Below, in pieces: positions 44,151 through 56,100 of a stretch of 64,000 bases of DNA; within the stretch, counting starts at the first letter, position 1; each line of letters opens with the position of its first letter. Made by a program: the position numbers and the translations under genes. Location: the NCBI GenBank assembly GCA_022559845.1, contig JAHNEJ010002744.1, positions 1 to 64,000 on the forward strand, read 5' to 3'. The stretch comes from Amorphophallus konjac. Lineage: Eukaryota; Streptophyta; Magnoliopsida; Alismatales; Araceae. Below the pieces are notes generated by a model that was not told where the DNA came from, did no database searches, and was given only the letters and a program-made list of their open reading frames with translations.

Positions 44151-47100
44151 GTGAGTAGCGGCGTGTGGGGTTGTGTCTGTCTGTTTTCGTTGAAGACTTT
44201 CTTTTGGTGAGTTTTAGAGTGCCCTTGTAATGTTGTATGCTATTTGTTAATGTTTGAGCGCTTGGTGGGGGCACTGGCGTGAAATCAAGCGGTTTTGGAT
44301 TAAAAATCTGCTTTTTGCATGGCCTCATGTGAAATGGTGGACTTCTATGATCAAGGATGTCATTGGGATTAATGTTTTGTTCGTTTGGATGGCTATGCAA
44401 TCAACTGAAAAGTAAACGCTAACATTTATCACATGCTTTCTTTCTGCTGTGCAGTTTCTTTTCTCTTTTCAAAGAAAGAAACGGTTTTTTATTTTATTGG
44501 GAGAAATTGTCTTGTTAGAACTGGTTATTCTTCCTTCCTTCTGTGACATGAGGACATTTGAGTGGCATTTCTTTCTTGTAGGTGCTCCTGCCTTTGGTCA
44601 ATGTACCCATGATAGAGTACTCTTTGACGTGGCTTGAGTCTGTGGGTGTACAAGAGGTTTTTGTATTTTGCTGTGCTCATGCAAAGCAAGTGAAGGATTA
44701 CCTGGAAACGTCAGGATGGCTGAATCAGCCACGGTTTTCAGTCATGACAATCGAGGCTCAAGATTCCATCAGTGCAGGGGACGCACTACGTGCAGTTTAC
44801 AACAAAAGTGTGGTACACTACATACTAGAATCTCAAATGTCGATGATGTCGCATGTTTTTTTGACTTAAGTCTATGCTTTTCATTTGTTTGGGTTAGAAT
44901 TTATCCTTTTAGAGAGAGATGCTAATTTTTATATGTTTTGCTGGGATTTTTATGGTTAAGGTAATTTTCTAATATACGGAGGATTATCATATTCACGCAG
45001 TATGGGAAATTTATCACAGATATGAAACATTGGGATATTAGTAAAAAAACAAAGTGTGTGCTTTTACTTTTTTTTTGAAAGTGGACGGCACAACAATTGT
45101 ATTAAATGAAAATTACGTTATGTACACGTTAGTCAATGTGTTCCCAAAAATCCTTGTATAAAAAGGGTCCACACCAAGGCGATGTGACACACATTAATCT
45201 CCCAACAAAAGAAAAACAGGAGTTGTGTGAGTCCACTTTACATAGATGCTTAGCCCAAACTCTCACTCTCTCACAAATGAAAGAAACAACTCTATCCAAT
45301 GCCTCTGCTTCACTCCTAAAAATTCTGGTATTTCTTTGTATCCATAATGCCCAGAGAGTGGCATAAAGGATAAGTCACTAGATTAATGTATCCACCTTGA
45401 GAATCCACTTTCTGTGCCAATCCCCATGTAGTTGTTGCACACTCCCCTGAGGGCCAAGAGTACATTGAATCCTATTGGCAACCTTATCCATATCTCCCTA
45501 GAGAAGGACCATCTTGTGAAAAGGTGATTCAAGGTCTCCTCTTCGTCTCCACATGCAGCATATGGTAGGATGCCATGTAGGAAAGGAGCAAGCCTATAAC
45601 ATGTTGGCGGCCGTCCATGCGAGATCGTCCAGATTAGAAGCTTTGCTTTTGGAGGATTCTTGTGACTCCAAATCTGCGAGGTGAACCGATGGCGCACCCC
45701 TCCGTCAGAAATAAATGATTAGGTTGACCTAACTGAAAAGCATCTTCCCACCTCCATGTTCACTAGTCGACTTTGCCTAGGTTTGGAGCATAGTCTAGGA
45801 GGAAAAGTAGGAGTCCCTCCAACTAGTCCATCTCCTCTGGCCTGAGATTCCTCTTAAAAGTCGGTGCACATATTCTCCTTGATAGGAGGGTGTCGAAAGT
45901 CTGGGAGATCGAGCTTAAAGGTGCAGCTGAGATCGCAAAGAGCTTCAAAAATGTTGCCTCCAAGGTAAAGTCTTCATACCACCTATCTTTCCAAAACTAG
46001 CACTTCTATGCACTTCCTGGTCGGATCCAAATGCTGGAGAAAATGATGTCCTTGCACTGTAAATATGCCTCTCTAGATGGATGAAATGTTGTGTTGAGAG
46101 GCTAGGATCAAATCCCATTCACTGGTTATGCCATAGTATCTTTGCCTAATGATTTGTAGCCATAGGCCATCGTCACTAGAACCAAACTTCCAGAATCATC
46201 TGCACAAGAGAGCTAGGTTGAAATCTTAGATATTTTTGATGCCCACTCATCCCATGTTCTTGTTTTTACAGGTTCTGCCCCAAGGGATATTGTGTCATTC
46301 CCTACATCTGTCACCACTGCCATGTCAAAAGAATCTTGTTTGGATGGACTCTAGTTTTTTGGCAATTGTTTTCGGGATACGAAAGATGGGCATAAAATAG
46401 ATAGAAAGATTATCCAACATTGGTTTGCATATCACCATTCTCCCCTCGTAAGAGAGAATCTTTGCCTTCCATCTTGCCAGTCTGGACTCATATTTGTGCA
46501 CCACATTTTGCCAGGCATTGCAATGTAAGGTCCTTGAAGACAACGGAAATCCCAAATAAGAGAAAGGGAAGTACACTTCCATACGACATCCTAAGATGAA
46601 GGCTTCTCTCCTAAGAGCCCTGTCTTCCATAGATGGCAGTTTCGGTTTCAGCCGCGGTTTTGGCGGGTCCGAAACCGTTTCGGTTTCGATTTTGATTTTG
46701 GCCCGAAACCAAATAAATTATTATTTTTTGCCAACTGCAAGGTTTCGATTTCGGCCCAGTTTTGGCCGGGTAGTTTTGGATCGATCGAAACGTTTCGGTT
46801 TCGGTCGAAACTGCCATCCATGTTGCCTTCCATATTCACTGCCACTCTGTAACTCTTATCGAAGTTCACTTTGAGCCCGCTGACTTTCTCCAACAACTCC
46901 AACATCAACCTAATGACATAGAGCTGATTCTCATCCTCTGCTTGGAATAGGATGATATTATTAGCATACTGGAGATGGGTGATGCATCCACTGTCAATCC
47001 CAGTCGAGAACCCCCTAATCAGTCATGAGGATTCAACTATTAACCACATCCTACTCAGTATGTGTTTCACCGTAACAAAAAGAAGAGGGGACATGGGATT

Positions 47101-50100
47101 TCCTTGACGGATCTCTCTACCACTATGGAAAGAAGAAGTGGACTAGCCATTGATTAAGGCTACAGAGGTGGCCAACGAGACATGAACGGATCCATCCAAT
47201 CCATCTATTATTAAAACCCATTTTTGTAAGGACATCAAACAAACATTGTCAGTTGGCGCGATCATAGGTTTTCCCAAATTCTAGCTTTAGAACAATCCTT
47301 TTCTTTCTTTTAGTATTCACGACATACAATAATTTACGTGCTAGCAAATTTTTTTTTCTAAATGTGTTGCCCTTTGATAAAAGCCGCTTGATTCACACTA
47401 ACCATTCTGTCAATCACATTGTCTAGTGTCATGGCCAGCATCTTGGTGATAATCTTGTATGTTCCATTCAACAAGTTGATGTGTCTGAAGTCCAGGAATT
47501 ATTGTGCACCTTGCTTCTTAGGGATAAGAATCAAGATGTTTTGTTGATGCCCCTCATATGTGCCTTGCCCTCTTGGAACTCTTATAGTGCAAGCAGGAGG
47601 TTGTTCTTGATGATGTCCTAACATTTTTGGAAAAAGGCTATTGGGAAGTCATTTAGGTTTGGAGCTTTGTCACTTACAAGAGAGAAACTGCCTTTTGGAC
47701 CTCATCCTCCTAGAAGGGATGAGAGAGGGCTTCAATTTCCTCTGAAGAGAGCCGCGGGAAGAGGCCATCAGCAACCACATGTCTGATCAGATCCTCTTTA
47801 CTAAAGAGTGTTGACTAGAAGTCCCTGGTCTTCCCTTTAATATCCTCCTAGTTGTTTTCCTACTCTAATAGCAGTGATGGGGTTGACTCTCCTCCTATAT
47901 GCAATCCGTTGAAAGTAAGAAGTTTTCTTATTTATCTCATTGAGCCATTTCTCTCTTGATCTTTGCTTCTAATAGATCTCTTCTCTTGTGAAGATCTTCT
48001 CAAATTCTGACCCGAGTTTGTCCCTGAGCAGGCTATCTGACTCATCCAACAGCCCAACCTCCTCCAAGTAGTCTATCTCCACAATCTGTTGTAAAATCTT
48101 ATCCCTAGCAGTCTTGTTAGGAAGAGTTTTATCTGCACCCCACTTCTAAAGTATTTGTGTCACATATATCAGTTTATCCACTAGTGTAACCATAGAGGAT
48201 CGTTCATGTTTCTAGACATTCCATGCTCACTTGGCAGTATCCATAAATTCTGCCTCTCCAAACTAGTATCTTTCAAATCTGATATTCTACTTCCCCTCAT
48301 GCTTGCGACTAGTCTTTAGCAAAATGAGTTTGTGGTCCGATACAGGTTTGGCCAAACGGGACACCTGTACATGGGCATAATGGTCCTCCCAGTCAACAGA
48401 GACTAGAAACTTGTCCAGCTTGGAGCATATGGGGTCTGTCTTTATTCGACCAAATAGATTGAGCATTAGACAATCTGATGTCGACCAGTGTTGACTCATC
48501 TATGAGGTCTTTGAGGTCGTCCATTACCCCCAAAAGAGATTGATCACCTATCCTCTCCCATGGCACAATAACATGATTAAAGTCACTACACACACCAATA
48601 CCGGCTTGATCTGTGGTGAAATAGGAGCAATTCTTCCCAGATAGATATCTTCCCTTCTCTAGTTTGAGGGTTATAAATCTCCGAGAAATCCCAAGAGAAG
48701 CCATCCCATATATTCCTGAAATGGAGGGAGATTGCCCCTTAGTTGACTTGTCCTTCTTCCTCCTCCTCTTCTACCTAAAATTAATTCCATCGGATTATGA
48801 TGCCACCAGCCCTCCCTTCTACTGGGGAGGCCACACCTTTGGATCTTCTAGCTCCCCCTATTTCTCTCATGATTGTCTTCCCATCCTCTTCACATTTGGA
48901 TTCTTGCAAACAAATGATGTCAATTTCGCATCTTCTTACTAACTCCTTTACCACCGTTCTTTTTCACCTCTGTATATTCTTTTCACATTCTACGAGATGA
49001 TCCTCATGTGGATAAGGAGATGATCCTGCCTCCCTCCTCTCGTCTCATCCATCACTTACTCCTACGACCCTCTTCTGAGATTTCCCTCCCTTAGCTTCCC
49101 TTGCCGTGCTGATCAACAACCCTATTTGTACCGTGATAAACATCCCTCTTAGATCTTTCTCTAGCCCCACGAGGATTTTCCCACCTTGTTCTCCAACCCC
49201 CTCCCCTGCGCCTCCGTCAACCTCTCCACCACTCGAACCAACTCCTTCACCTCTTCCTTTCCCAATCTGCCTCTTTTTGATAGACCGTTCCCATCAGATT
49301 GCCCCCCTCCGACTCTCTCGCCTCTCCTGGTGACTTTGGGATGACAACTTCACCCTCAAAGAGGGCTCTTCCCCTTCAATTTTCTGAGTAACTCCATCCT
49401 CTTGACTTTTCCTGGTGCCTTGAAGGAAGCTGTCTTGCTGTCTGAGCCGTCCCTGGGACCCTGTCGTTGTGTCCAGCCGATCGCTCGCCTTCATCAGGTG
49501 TGTGTTTGGGGGCCGGAACGGCAAGTCTACTGTATCAGTCACAGAGTTAGCCCGCCATGTTAGGGGTCTTGTAGAAATTGACCCTCCTGGGACTCTCTTG
49601 TGTGTTGATATGAGAGACCAGCCGCCGGCTCCACTTGTGACCAGCCGCCAGCGTCAAAACTGGAGCAATAGTTAGGCTTGCAGCTCACCAGTGAGGTCTG
49701 TGGTCTCATCTTTGGCCACTCAGCCTACATTAGGGGTTGATCGCCCGTTTTCGCCAAAATGATGGGACAGGCCTCGACGATTGCCTGCCTCCGACGTAGC
49801 CATCGTTTAGGTGCTGTGGCCGAAGGAGGGCTAGGACAGGCTCCTCGGGGCATGACTGGGCCTGCAGTGTGAGTTGAGGACGAGAGATCTCGCCAATCGT
49901 CGGTGACAGCCGGCGCCCGTAGCCACCGATCGATGCCTGTCGCTGCACGAGGTGGACTATAGAAGAACTCGGGTGGAGGAGAAGAGTTGTATAGTGTCTC
50001 AGAGACCTAATATGATTGAAGGCTTCCGTAACGTGTAAGTTTCTGGTCAACGATAATATTCGGTCCTACATGAAGTCCAAACCTGAATGGCTGTGAGCGA

Positions 50101-53100
50101 CGACCTGCTTAGCAACCTGCAGCCCAAGGTCTGGCATTTAGATGGTTGGGCCGCCTGGTCCTAGATGCACCTGCTTCGCAATGGGCCTAGTAGCAAGTCC
50201 CGGGCCCGACCCATCACCCGGTGTTGCAGAGAGTGGGCTGTTCGGCCCAGAAGGGGCGCACACAATTGTAAAATTTGAAGGGGGAGCTGGGGGGTGGCCA
50301 TGTACCCCCAACCCCCTGTTGTCTTCTACCTCACAATCCCTGGGTTGTTGCCCTAAATTGGCCCGTTGCCCCTGCTGCTTGTAGGGGTGAGCACGGTTTG
50401 GTTTGCTTTGGTTTGAAGAGAAAATTTCTCAAACCAAATCAAACTAGTTTAAGGGTTCAACTCGAGCCAAAGTAAATTAAATGACTTTGAAACCAAACCA
50501 AACCAAACCAATTCGAATTAATATGATTTGATTAGATTTGAACCATAATCGACAAGAATCACTGCTGTGTGTTCTTCATTTTTCTTTATTTGAAAACAAG
50601 GGGAATGATCCAATGATTCACGGCCATTCTGAATTTAATCCTTTCTATGGTTTATATTATCATACTGAGGGAAGAGCAGAATGTCGTGGAATGTCTCATC
50701 CCATCTAATCAGTATCCTTCTGGGAAAGACTTCTTAGTCTTCTTTTTGTAAATAGATGATGGCTACATGACAAACTGCTCCAAAATCATCTTGTCTAGGC
50801 TCACCAAGAAAGGTGGATGATCGATGCAATTTTGATGGCTCGAGTTTTAGAAAGGCATAACATCATGAGGACGAAGGAACCCATCAAACATGCCTCAAAG
50901 AAGCACATAATAAAAGACAATCATCCAAGGCGGCCAAAGCATATTGATGCATTTATCAGGTCAAAAAATGGTTCAAGAAAACACGGTCACACGTATCTTA
51001 AAGTTCCCGTACTACCCGTATCTTAAATGCCCCAGAGAAATCGGTTTATCTAGTTTGGTTTGATTTTGAGAAAACAAAAAAGCGAACCAAACTTTTTTTT
51101 AAAAATACGGTTCGGATTTAATCCAAGCCGAAAATTTTAAGATTTCAACCTGAACCACACCAAACCAAATCTCGCGGTCCGGTTTGGATTTCGGGTTGAA
51201 CCTGAATAATGCTCTCCCCTAAGTGCTCGTTCGGAACTGCCGTAGCCCCGACCGCGAATGTCTCCTCTCCGATGGAGACGGAGATCACCAGTGGTATAAC
51301 GGTGGTGTTGGAGGCTCGTACTGAAGCTTCATCGGTGGTTAACTCGCCATTGGGGACGAAATGAAGCCTTCTGGCCACCATCGTCGCAAAGCTCTTGACC
51401 AGTAGGGAAATCCCCTCCTCATCACAAAGAATGTGGGGTAGACCCACTAAGGTGACCAGGAAGTTGATTTCCCTTGGGTTAGGGGAAGGTTCCTCTCCCC
51501 AAGGGTCATCTTTGCAGGCGGAGCAAGGCCCCATCGGCTGCCAAGAAGCCTGCTGGTGCCATTTTCAACATAGCTTCCTTGTCCTGCCCGACAGCCAAGA
51601 AGCTGGCCTTATTCATCCGATGGACCTCCCAGTGACCGCCTCCAGCTCCTTGAGCATCTAGGAGGGCTTTGACCCACTCTGCATCCACTCCCCTCTCAAC
51701 CAGCGAGACCCAAAGGAAGTTTGTTGCGGGCCGATAGGGAACTCGGCGGGGAGGGGTCCTAGTTCGATGGAGTCTCGATTTCCCCACTTCCCCGGTTTAG
51801 GAGCCCTCATCTGGGCCACCTCTGTGTACGAGTGAGTGTGAGGCAAGCCCTGTCACCCCCTACCTGCTGCGAGTCCCACCCGTTCACCGTCACCCAGAAA
51901 AAAACGTCGAGTGTGACCTCTTCTCTGGCAGCGAAAGCAGACAACATCTGGTCTTCGGGGGGCCGTAGAGTGACGACGGTTTTCTGGCTCCTTCGAAACT
52001 CCAAAACTTTCCCTGCCCCTTCCCATGACCCCGGCATCACCTCTACCCGAAGCTGCACCGGGAAAGGCTGGGCGAGAGCCGACGCCTTCAAGAGGCACCC
52101 AGTTCGCCCTGGAGGCGAAGTCTGGGAAGAACCCTGTCCAGCCCGCCATGTGTATGCTTTTACTTGTCGTGGCACATTGTTATGATTGCTACTGGACACT
52201 GGAATAAGTGCACAAAATGGCTTGACATAAAAGTTTGCTACTCAGACTGAATTTAACTATCTTTTGGAGTGCATTGTGTAATCCTTAGGTCAATTTATTG
52301 GACTATTTAAAAGGAAAATGTCATAGGCTGTATTTCCTTTTCCGTTTCATTTTGTTCACGATTTTTGGAAGATGAATCATTTTGATCATGATTCCAAGCG
52401 GATGAGATCAGTGGGCCAGATATGCATCACAATTGGCACAGACAAGTCGTAGAACTAGCCTTGTTTCAAATTGGGGTACCTCTGAAATGTGATCTTATGA
52501 TAAATGTTTTTATAAAGAAAACTACAGACTACACAATTTCAGTAGGAAATATTAAGCAATGCTATCAAATCTACTCTATGGGCTCCATGGCGTGAAAGAA
52601 ACAATAGAATCTTCAGAAGGGAAGCAAGAGTGGAGGAGAGGATTGTTTTCTTTGTTTGTGAGAAAGTGTGAGTGGGCTAAGCATCTAACTCCTCTCTTTT
52701 CCTTTTGTTGGGAGGATAGTTAGGGTGGTGGGGAGGTTTTTGTATAGGGATTTTTGGGAGCTGACAGCTTATACTTGTACATCCTTCTTTCTTTTTACTA
52801 ATACAATTGTGGTACTATCCACTTCTAAAAAAAACATCAAATCTACAGGAAAAAAGAACAATGATACCACCAGGAAACATAGGTTATTGTGAAATAAACT
52901 TAGTAGCAATAACCCTAACCAAACATACCCAGACAATGGATGAGCCAATGGTTTCAGTGTGCCCAAAGCACCTTAGTATGGCACCACGACCCAAAATGCC
53001 ATGACGACCTCAGAAGCATTTCTAAGAAACAAGGCTCATGATCCCATGAGACAGAACAAACTCATCATACGATGAAAAACACCAAAGAAAGAAAGTAGCA

Positions 53101-56100
53101 CTACCATGTAGAAATGACAACAAATCACTGAACATACATTCAGAGCAAAAATCCCCTTACCATAAAAGTGTCTGAGATATTGAATGTTGCAGTTATTTTT
53201 CTCCCTTTTTTGGGGTTATTGCCTTTGTAAAATGTTGGGTGTTATTTTTGTTACTAGTGTGTCAAATGTGGTTTTATTGTTTTAGTTCTGACCTGAGATA
53301 AATATACATTTTGTTTTCCTTGAAGATACGTGGAGATTTCATCCTTATAAGTGGTGATACAGTGAGCAATGCATGCCTAACAGAGGCACTTGAAGAGCAC
53401 AAGGAAAGAAGGAAAAAGGACCCGCAAGCTATAATGACCATGCTCATTAAGCATGCTAAACCATCGTACTTAACACATCAGACTCGTCTGGGTAATGATG
53501 AAGTCTTCATGGCAATTGATCCTGAGACGAAACAGCTTCTGTACTATGAAGACAAAGCAGATGATTCGAAGGCCATAATTTCTCTTGATAAGACATTGCC
53601 ATCTGACAATTCTGTTTTTTGCTTGCACAATGATAAGCAGGTTTGCCTCAGATCTGGTTCTTCTTTATGCACCTCATTTTCTTGTGTGAAAGTACCACTT
53701 ATTTGTTAAAGTCTATAATTGGGACATACTAGTTTAAGATATGTATTCTCAGAGAACTCCCTTGAAAGGACAAAAAGGGCCCCTTTACCGAAAAAAAGAA
53801 CAACCCTTTCATGCCAAGGTGGCCCACCCACAAGAAAGCAACAAAAGACATTCCTCAAATTACAGGGCACAGCAGAATTGATGACACTCTGCATGGAAAG
53901 TCTTGGCCCATTCGACAGCTCAATCATCCAAAATTGGATCCAACTGATCATGGGATTTGCTGCCTCTGTTGAAAATCTGGTTGTTTGTCTCCCCTCATAT
54001 TGCTGATATTGTCGTATGCAAGATCAGCTACCAACCTGCTTGTTCCCCTTGTCAGACTACCTCCTTTTCCAGCTTAGGTCTTTCATTGAGTGATTGTTGA
54101 TTGTATACCTCACATTTTATTAGGTGGATGAGTGTTTGATTGGTTGACTGGAGTTCAATTTATGGATTATTTACTTTGCAGTTTGATCCAGTTTCCTGCA
54201 TGCGCTGTCTCCTGTCTCTTATAGGTTTCTTAGTCTTGTATAGTACTGATGATGGATTTCTGGTTATATTGATGACACGTTGTTGTAATACAATGTGGAT
54301 CTTGTGGATATCTTTCAATTTATTTTAAATAAATGAAAAGTGAAACTTTCCTGGCAGACAGCATTTAATGATGGTGATTTTTCATTATTGATTGTCTGAT
54401 TTTTTTTTTGTGTATGTGACATCTCAAGAAACCTCCCTGCTTGGGATTTCTCATCGGCATCGCTAATGTTGTTCCTTTTATGCAGGACTGCTATATTGAC
54501 ATTTGCTCTCAAGAAGTTTTGAGTCTTTTCACTGACAATTTTGACTATCAACATCTCCGCCGTCATTTTCTTAAGGGTTTACTTGTGGATGATGTAAGTG
54601 GTGTTATGCTTTGGCTAATGATGATAATGATGCAATTTGCCTTTGTGCATTGGCATCTGGTTTCTCTATCATTTCTTTCAAGCTTTTGCTTGCCTTTTTT
54701 TTTCTTCTATTACTTAATGTTTGCCCGAATGGAATGCATGTTTATGTTCTGGATTCATAACCTACTCCCATCTTTTTGTTTTTACTAGTTGCCTTGTTAC
54801 AAGTTGTGGTTTGCCAGGTCGGTGTACCAACCCTTTTTGTTCTTTGCATCGGTATTCTGATCTATATAATCCATCTTTGTGGTAACTTGCTGTAATTCTT
54901 TTGGAATATTTTTTGTTGGTATGATTGTGGCATTCTTAAAGGTCTATGGTAAGGAGTAGCTTATACACCAAATGACGGTTCACAGGTGTACGGATTATGC
55001 ACCTTCAGTATCCTGATGCTACAATTCCATTTGTCAGGAGAGCAGCAATTATTTACCATGCCGCCATTGGTCACCTTTCTACAGATGGCAGCTGGTTTGA
55101 TAGTCAACCTTGGCAAGAGCCAGGTTATAGGTGTGAATCTGAATGAAGCCATGGTGGAGAGAGCAGCCAGAATCATTGGGTGTAATGTAGGAGCCTTTCC
55201 TGTCACTTATTTGGGACTTTCCTTGTCAGGGAGTGCAATACATATAAGAGATTGGGATAGCTTGATTCAGCAAATGGATAGTGAGCTGGCAGGTTGAGAA
55301 GCTAGTCTGCAAGAACAGGGAAGAAGGGAGTCTTATTAGTATGAGAAGTATTTGAGATCTTAACACTTCTTTTTTTGTTTCAATGGTTATCGAAATTGAG
55401 GACTGAGGTGAGGGGCCTGTGGTGGAAAGGCTATTTCTCAGAAATACAGTTGGAAAACTAGAGTTTGGGTTACGGGTCCTAGTATTTCAAACATCTCTAG
55501 TCTCTGGAAGACTGGAAGGGCATTCCTTGCACACACATGCACACTGTCCTTAGGGCATGGGTGCCCCCTCAGAGTGATGAGCAAAGGATCCTGCTCTGGC
55601 AGGATAAGTGGTGCGGCCATACTTCTTTAGCTGAGCTGTACCCTTGCTTGTTTAGCATTGTTGGAGTTGGGACAGTTTTGATTTGGAGTCGAGGCAGTTT
55701 TGACTGAGGTATTGCATCCTGAAGATGGTTGTTCCCTGCGTTTAGGAATTTATATATGATGAGGAAATTCGGCAACTGAGTGATATGTTAATGCTAATTC
55801 AAAACCTGTCAATTCGGCACGATTTTGTGTAGGTGGCAATGGTCGTGGGATAAGAATGGATCCTTCTCACTCGAGTCTGCTTATGTAATGTCAGCAGATG
55901 GAGGCCTTAGATTACGCCCATTTCAGCTGAAAGTCAAGTTTCTCTTGAAGTGAATGGCCCACACTAGGTTTCCCAACAGTGTAGTTGTATTCCTGGAAGG
56001 TGTTTGAACCACATGTTTCTTATGTGATAACGAGGTTAAGACCTGGGACCACTTGCTGCCAACGTGCCCTTTGTGTGGACAGCTCTTGGAGAGGATGAGA

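Larger units (their letters stand above)
45070..52150 (-). mobile_element. Near-full-length L1-type LINE in intron 2 (antisense to gene)
   Basis: About 7.1 kb, flanked by a 15-bp duplication TGTGTGCTTTTACTT (45055-45069; 52151-52165 with one mismatch), with a short A-tail at the 45070 side. Minus-strand order: ORF1 remnants 52149-51222 and 50381 to about 49290, including a degenerate knuckle CFRCQRRGHTRRF; endonuclease pieces about 48960-48287 (VCSDFNHVIVPWERIG, KLDKFLVSVDWEDH, SDHKLILL); RT about 47800-46325; and a zf-RVT-like end 45697-45383 (PPKAKLLIWTISHGRPPTC). Stops and frameshifts abound, and the RT box reads YANN rather than YADD. Two MITEs interrupt it. The left end lies one base before the ORF1 ATG, so the copy lacks a 5' UTR. 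Confidence 0.88.

Noticed and set aside
44810..44811. Alternative donor GT at 44810 for exon 2
   Set aside because: It would drop a Val codon; the GTG|GTAC site better matches related proteins, though RNA evidence is needed to exclude the alternative.
48664..49000. Plus-strand ORFs opposite the LINE endonuclease
   Set aside because: They are shadows of the minus-strand LINE coding sequence.
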